Shown here: in pieces, positions 61,402 to 64,000 of the stretch | Layout: every line of letters starts with the position of its first letter | Numbering within the stretch: position 1 is the first letter of the stretch | Source of the DNA: Nitrosomonas sp. Nm34 | GTDB taxonomy: Bacteria; Pseudomonadota; Gammaproteobacteria; Burkholderiales; Nitrosomonadaceae | Reading direction: 5' to 3' | Assembly (NCBI RefSeq): GCF_900113925.1 | Contig: NZ_FORD01000010.1 | Span: forward strand, 44,723 to 108,722 | DNA length: 64,000 bases | Translations under genes and position numbers: made by a program | The notes under the pieces: model-generated | The model's input: only the letters and a program-made list of their open reading frames with translations | Told to the model about the DNA's origin: nothing | Database searches by the model: none

Positions 61402-62943
61402 TTATAATTGCCTCATGTATGCTACAAGGTCAGATTTTTCTTCGTCCGTCAATTGAAGTTGTAAAACCAGGTTAAAAAACTCGACAGTATCCTCTAAGGT
61501 TAATAAACGGCCATCATGTAAATAAGGGGGGCTGTCCTTGATACCGCGAAGTGTAAACGTTTTGATCGGCCCGTCTCCCGGTTCATTCAAAAATCGTTCA
61601 AGCTTTAGATCATGCATTTGATGGTCTAGAAACGCAGGAGGTTGATGGCAAGTAGCGCATTGGCCTTTACCAAAAAAGATCGTTTCACCGCGTAATTCCT
61701 GCTCAGTAGCTTTGTCTTTATCAAGGCGTCCCAACACATCTAATTTGGGTGCTGGCGGGAAATCCAGCATATTTTGAAACTGAGCCATATGGCTTACGTG
61801 AATTCTGTCTATTACTGGAAATCCTTTTTTCATTGCGTGAATAGGATCGCCGTTAAAATAAGCTGTACGGAATTCAAATTCAGTGAAATCTTCAACAGAT
61901 CGCAAGCTTCGTTTTGAACTATGAATCTGTTGATTATACATTCCTCTTAAACTTGTTGTGTCTAGGCGAAATCTTCTTTCTTGTGGGCGAATATCAGGGC
62001 TCTGATGAAATTGAGCTGTCGTATGACCATTTACATGGCAATCGAAACAAGCTACTCCGAGACTGGGTTTTTCAGATTTACGATCATCTGTTGGATTAAA
62101 ATCTTCCTGTGGGAGTGGTGTCAGCAGCATTTGCAGACCATTTAATTGTACAGGGGTCAAAATATCTTTGAAAAGATCATAAAAATTGTTAATCGAGACA
62201 ACTTCTCCCCGGGAAACATCTCCTAATTCTGGACGATTCTGCAGAAACATTGCGGGCGGAAATTCTGGCAAAAAAGCTTCTGGTAAATCAAATTCTATGT
62301 CAAACCTTTCCAGCCTTGGAAACATCTTAATCTGAGTGGGTGGAAATACCATACCACCGCTTGATTGTTGTGGATGCGGAAGACTAGGGTAGGGGAAGAT
62401 ATTCTTTTTGCGTATTTCATCGCTGGACATTTTTGCCAGCTTTTGCCAGGTTAAACCATCTGGTAACCTTGCAGTTGGACCCACAGCCAGCGGCTTTCCG
62501 CGCGTCATCGTTGCATGAGGATCTAACCGAGGAGTTAAGTCATAGCGTTTCTGGAGGAGGACTTGCTGGGTTTTTGTAACAGTTGGGCGTTCTTTGGTAA
62601 GCTTACTTTTTATTTCTTCAAAAGTCTCAAACGGTTTTTTAGCATTTAACGGATCTCGATAAAAATCGAATCCTGTAATTTTTCCATTATCCGGTTGATT
62701 TTTAAAGGCATCTGAGAGAGGCATAGCATTGGAGGCTTTAAAAATATCGGATTTATCGTGAGCCTCAGTTTGTTTGTCTATTTTTTCTTTTTTTTCCACT
62801 GGTCGAGCTTCTTGTGCCCGTACAACTGCATCATCTGAATCCTTAGATGCTTCTTTATCGTTCTTACCAATAGCATTATTCGCTATAAATCCGAACAAGC
62901 TGACTCCTGTTATAGCAAGAAATAAAATATTTGATTTTTTCAT
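61402..62943 (-). CDS. Di-haem cytochrome c, cytochrome c peroxidase/MauG-like
   Basis: The 513-residue protein starts with a signal peptide (KKSNILFLAITGVSLFGFIANNAIG). Two haem-binding motifs are visible, CFDCH (about 300) and CATCH (about 425). Near the end is TFTLRGIKDSPPYLHDGRLLTLEDTVEFFN, typical of the peroxidase family, where it precedes the last helix. The N-terminal 130 residues are polar and lysine-rich and not of this family. It should work in the periplasm in peroxide removal or electron transfer; MauG-like oxidation of another protein is also possible. A strong AAGGAGGT ribosome site precedes the ATG. Confidence 0.88.
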   Translation of the reverse strand: MKKSNILFLAITGVSLFGFIANNAIGKNDKEASKDSDDAVVRAQEARPVEKKEKIDKQTEAHDKSDIFKASNAMPLSDAFKNQPDNGKITGFDFYRDPLNAKKPFETFEEIKSKLTKERPTVTKTQQVLLQKRYDLTPRLDPHATMTRGKPLAVGPTARLPDGLTWQKLAKMSSDEIRKKNIFPYPSLPHPQQSSGGMVFPPTQIKMFPRLERFDIEFDLPEAFLPEFPPAMFLQNRPELGDVSRGEVVSINNFYDLFKDILTPVQLNGLQMLLTPLPQEDFNPTDDRKSEKPSLGVACFDCHVNGHTTAQFHQSPDIRPQERRFRLDTTSLRGMYNQQIHSSKRSLRSVEDFTEFEFRTAYFNGDPIHAMKKGFPVIDRIHVSHMAQFQNMLDFPPAPKLDVLGRLDKDKATEQELRGETIFFGKGQCATCHQPPAFLDHQMHDLKLERFLNEPGDGPIKTFTLRGIKDSPPYLHDGRLLTLEDTVEFFNLVLQLQLTDEEKSDLVAYMRQL

Positions 62944-63023
62944 AATAACCTCCTTAGAGAAATCTAGGGTTATATTAAGGATTGGATTAAAGCTCTGATG
63001 AAGAAAATTTCTCTGTTCTAGAA

Positions 63024-63249
63024 CGAACTATCATAATTGCAAGTCTCAGGTGTAAGAATTTCTAATATTTACAATATTCTGGAGAATAGACCATGAGCAA
63101 TCTCCTGAAAACGAAAGTAAATCAATTGTAGAGATTCCTGACGAACTATCGTAATTGCAGGTTGCAAGTATAAGAATTTCTATTGATAGTATTCAGGAGA
63201 ATAAATCATACTCAACCCCCTGAAAATGAAAGTACACTGCTTATAGAGA
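63024..63249. repeat. Imperfect tandem repeat, two units of about 108-118 bp
   Basis: Unit 1 from 63024 and unit 2 from 63132 share CGAACTATC.TAATTGCA, then TAAGAATTTCTA, then AGGAGAATA/TGGAGAATA and CCTGAAAA.GAAAGTA, with scattered changes. The repeat lies upstream of the cytochrome gene and is not coding. Confidence 0.7.
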
Positions 63250-63467
63250 CGAGACTTCTGCATAACTGTTTTTAGACTTTTCTGTCTAAATCTGACTGAT
63301 AAAATCAATCACTTAAAAATACCCAATTATCCAAAACGCTCGCTATACAACAGTGCCTTGTATGTTGGAACTGACTATGCAGAATTTGTTCCTTGTAAAA
63401 AAGGATTTCTTGAAAGTGCTACAAATGATGGACGGTTGGTACGATGAGTTCTTTTACAGGTAGCCTT

Positions 63468-63719
63468 TCATATCTCATCTTCGTCTGTAGAATTATTCGC
63501 TACTTCATAGTCGCTTATTTCCTCAAGAACGAGTTCATGCGAGGTGCATTGAAACCGCCATTGTTCTTTTAATGAAGTATCGTGAATGTTATGTATTAGC
63601 ACACAATAGCGCTTGTTGCCGCAGTCATTGGGCAAGTGTATTTGGTTTTTAAACGCTTTCTGAAATTTTTTCGTGCTGGTGCAAATATAAAGCTTGTAAG
63701 TTATGCCTACATGGCAAGC
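63468..63719 (-). pseudogene. Unrecognised ORF without start codon
   Basis: A minus-strand frame of about 83 codons reads like protein (YKLYICTSTKKFQKAFKN; NKRYCVLIHNIHD; acidic end STDEDEI) but has no start; a stop lies just before. The IS982 end is about 50 bases upstream, so the 5' part may have been lost. Family unknown. Confidence 0.3.
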
Positions 63720-63767
63720 TCATCCGGGACTCAGGATAAGCTGAATAATTATCTCAGTTTGTATTTA

Positions 63768-64000
63768 ACGTGAGTTCGACATAAGAATCATCACATCACG
63801 ATTGGAAGAGCTTGAGGGAGTCTGATATTAAGCGAGGGTTTCTTCTCGCGAAAGGTGTAAGCCACCAGTCCGGCTATCAGATTAACAAAGAAGTTAACCG
63901 GGCTGCGATGACGGGAATGCTCGATTTGCGAAATATTCTTCAATGGGTCATTGGCGGTCTCAATGATCGAGCGTTTACGTAACATCAGCTTGTCAAAAAG
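63768..64000 (-). mobile_element. IS982-type element, one end, continues beyond window
   Basis: It starts with the inverted repeat ACGTGAGTTCGACATAAG also present at 38952, 39122 and 40980. The transposase 3' end lies inside. Confidence 0.8.
63791..64000 (-). CDS. IS982-family transposase, C-terminal part
   Basis: The frame is open to the window end and lacks its 5' part. The residues [22 protein letters not shown] and [18 protein letters not shown] match the end of IS982 transposases; the glutamate in SIIET is the last acid of the DDE set. The rest of the catalytic core lies outside the window, so activity cannot be judged. Confidence 0.85.
   Translation of the reverse strand, partial: LFDKLMLRKRSIIETANDPLKNISQIEHSRHRSPVNFFVNLIAGLVAYTFREKKPSLNIRLPQALPIVM

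Noticed and set aside
1..64000. CRISPR array, tRNA or rRNA genes
   Set aside because: No regularly spaced short repeats with unique spacers and no tRNA or rRNA core sequence were seen on either strand.

Overview
The window looks like the chromosome of a Gram-negative bacterium, most likely a betaproteobacterium. A Nitrosomonas-like ammonia oxidiser is a guess from the mix of small multicopper oxidase, bestrophin-type channel, di-haem cytochrome and IS630/IS982 elements. No rRNA, tRNA or housekeeping marker is present to fix the taxon.

Region 1 (1-21077) is a collinear NRPS/PKS assembly line. The end of an NRPS module (A-PCP) hands to a one-module PKS (KS-AT-KR-ACP), then to a C-A-PCP NRPS, then to a 3984-residue NRPS (C-A-PCP-E-C-A-PCP-C-A-PCP-TE). 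Adenylation pocket residues read by eye suggest glycine for the 1110-residue protein and three related codes (DGE...TK) in the large NRPS. With the ornithine hydroxylase and acetyltransferase further on, this suggests a hydroxamate siderophore with a reduced malonate-derived unit.

Region 2 (about 21100-39120) is accessory DNA. It holds an IS630-family element broken by a 104-bp insertion and an attC-like recombination site just behind a 229-residue gene. It also holds a giant NTPase defence gene of the Avs/STAND type (Cap4-like N-terminus, P-loop, helical repeats) broken by two one-base frameshifts, a class II Fic protein, a Wadjet operon (jetABCD, with jetD frameshifted) and a decayed IS982 copy. 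This block separates the assembly line from its likely partner genes.

Region 3 (about 39230-59900) is iron-related. A Fur-box-like site precedes a two-domain multicopper oxidase. A PepSY membrane reductase and a PvdE/SyrD-type ABC exporter lie on the minus strand. A long plus-strand run follows: hydroxyornithine acetyltransferase, ornithine N-monooxygenase, TonB-dependent receptor, esterase, a three-gene RND efflux system, an acyl-CoA ligase and a PvdQ-like acylase. Together they could make, acylate, export, deacylate, recapture and reduce one siderophore. The acyl-CoA ligase carries a 103-bp tandem duplication that removes its C-terminal catalytic lysine.

Region 4 (59900-64000) holds a bestrophin-family channel, a di-haem cytochrome c peroxidase-like protein, tandem repeats, a remnant ORF and the end of an IS982-type element running out of the window.
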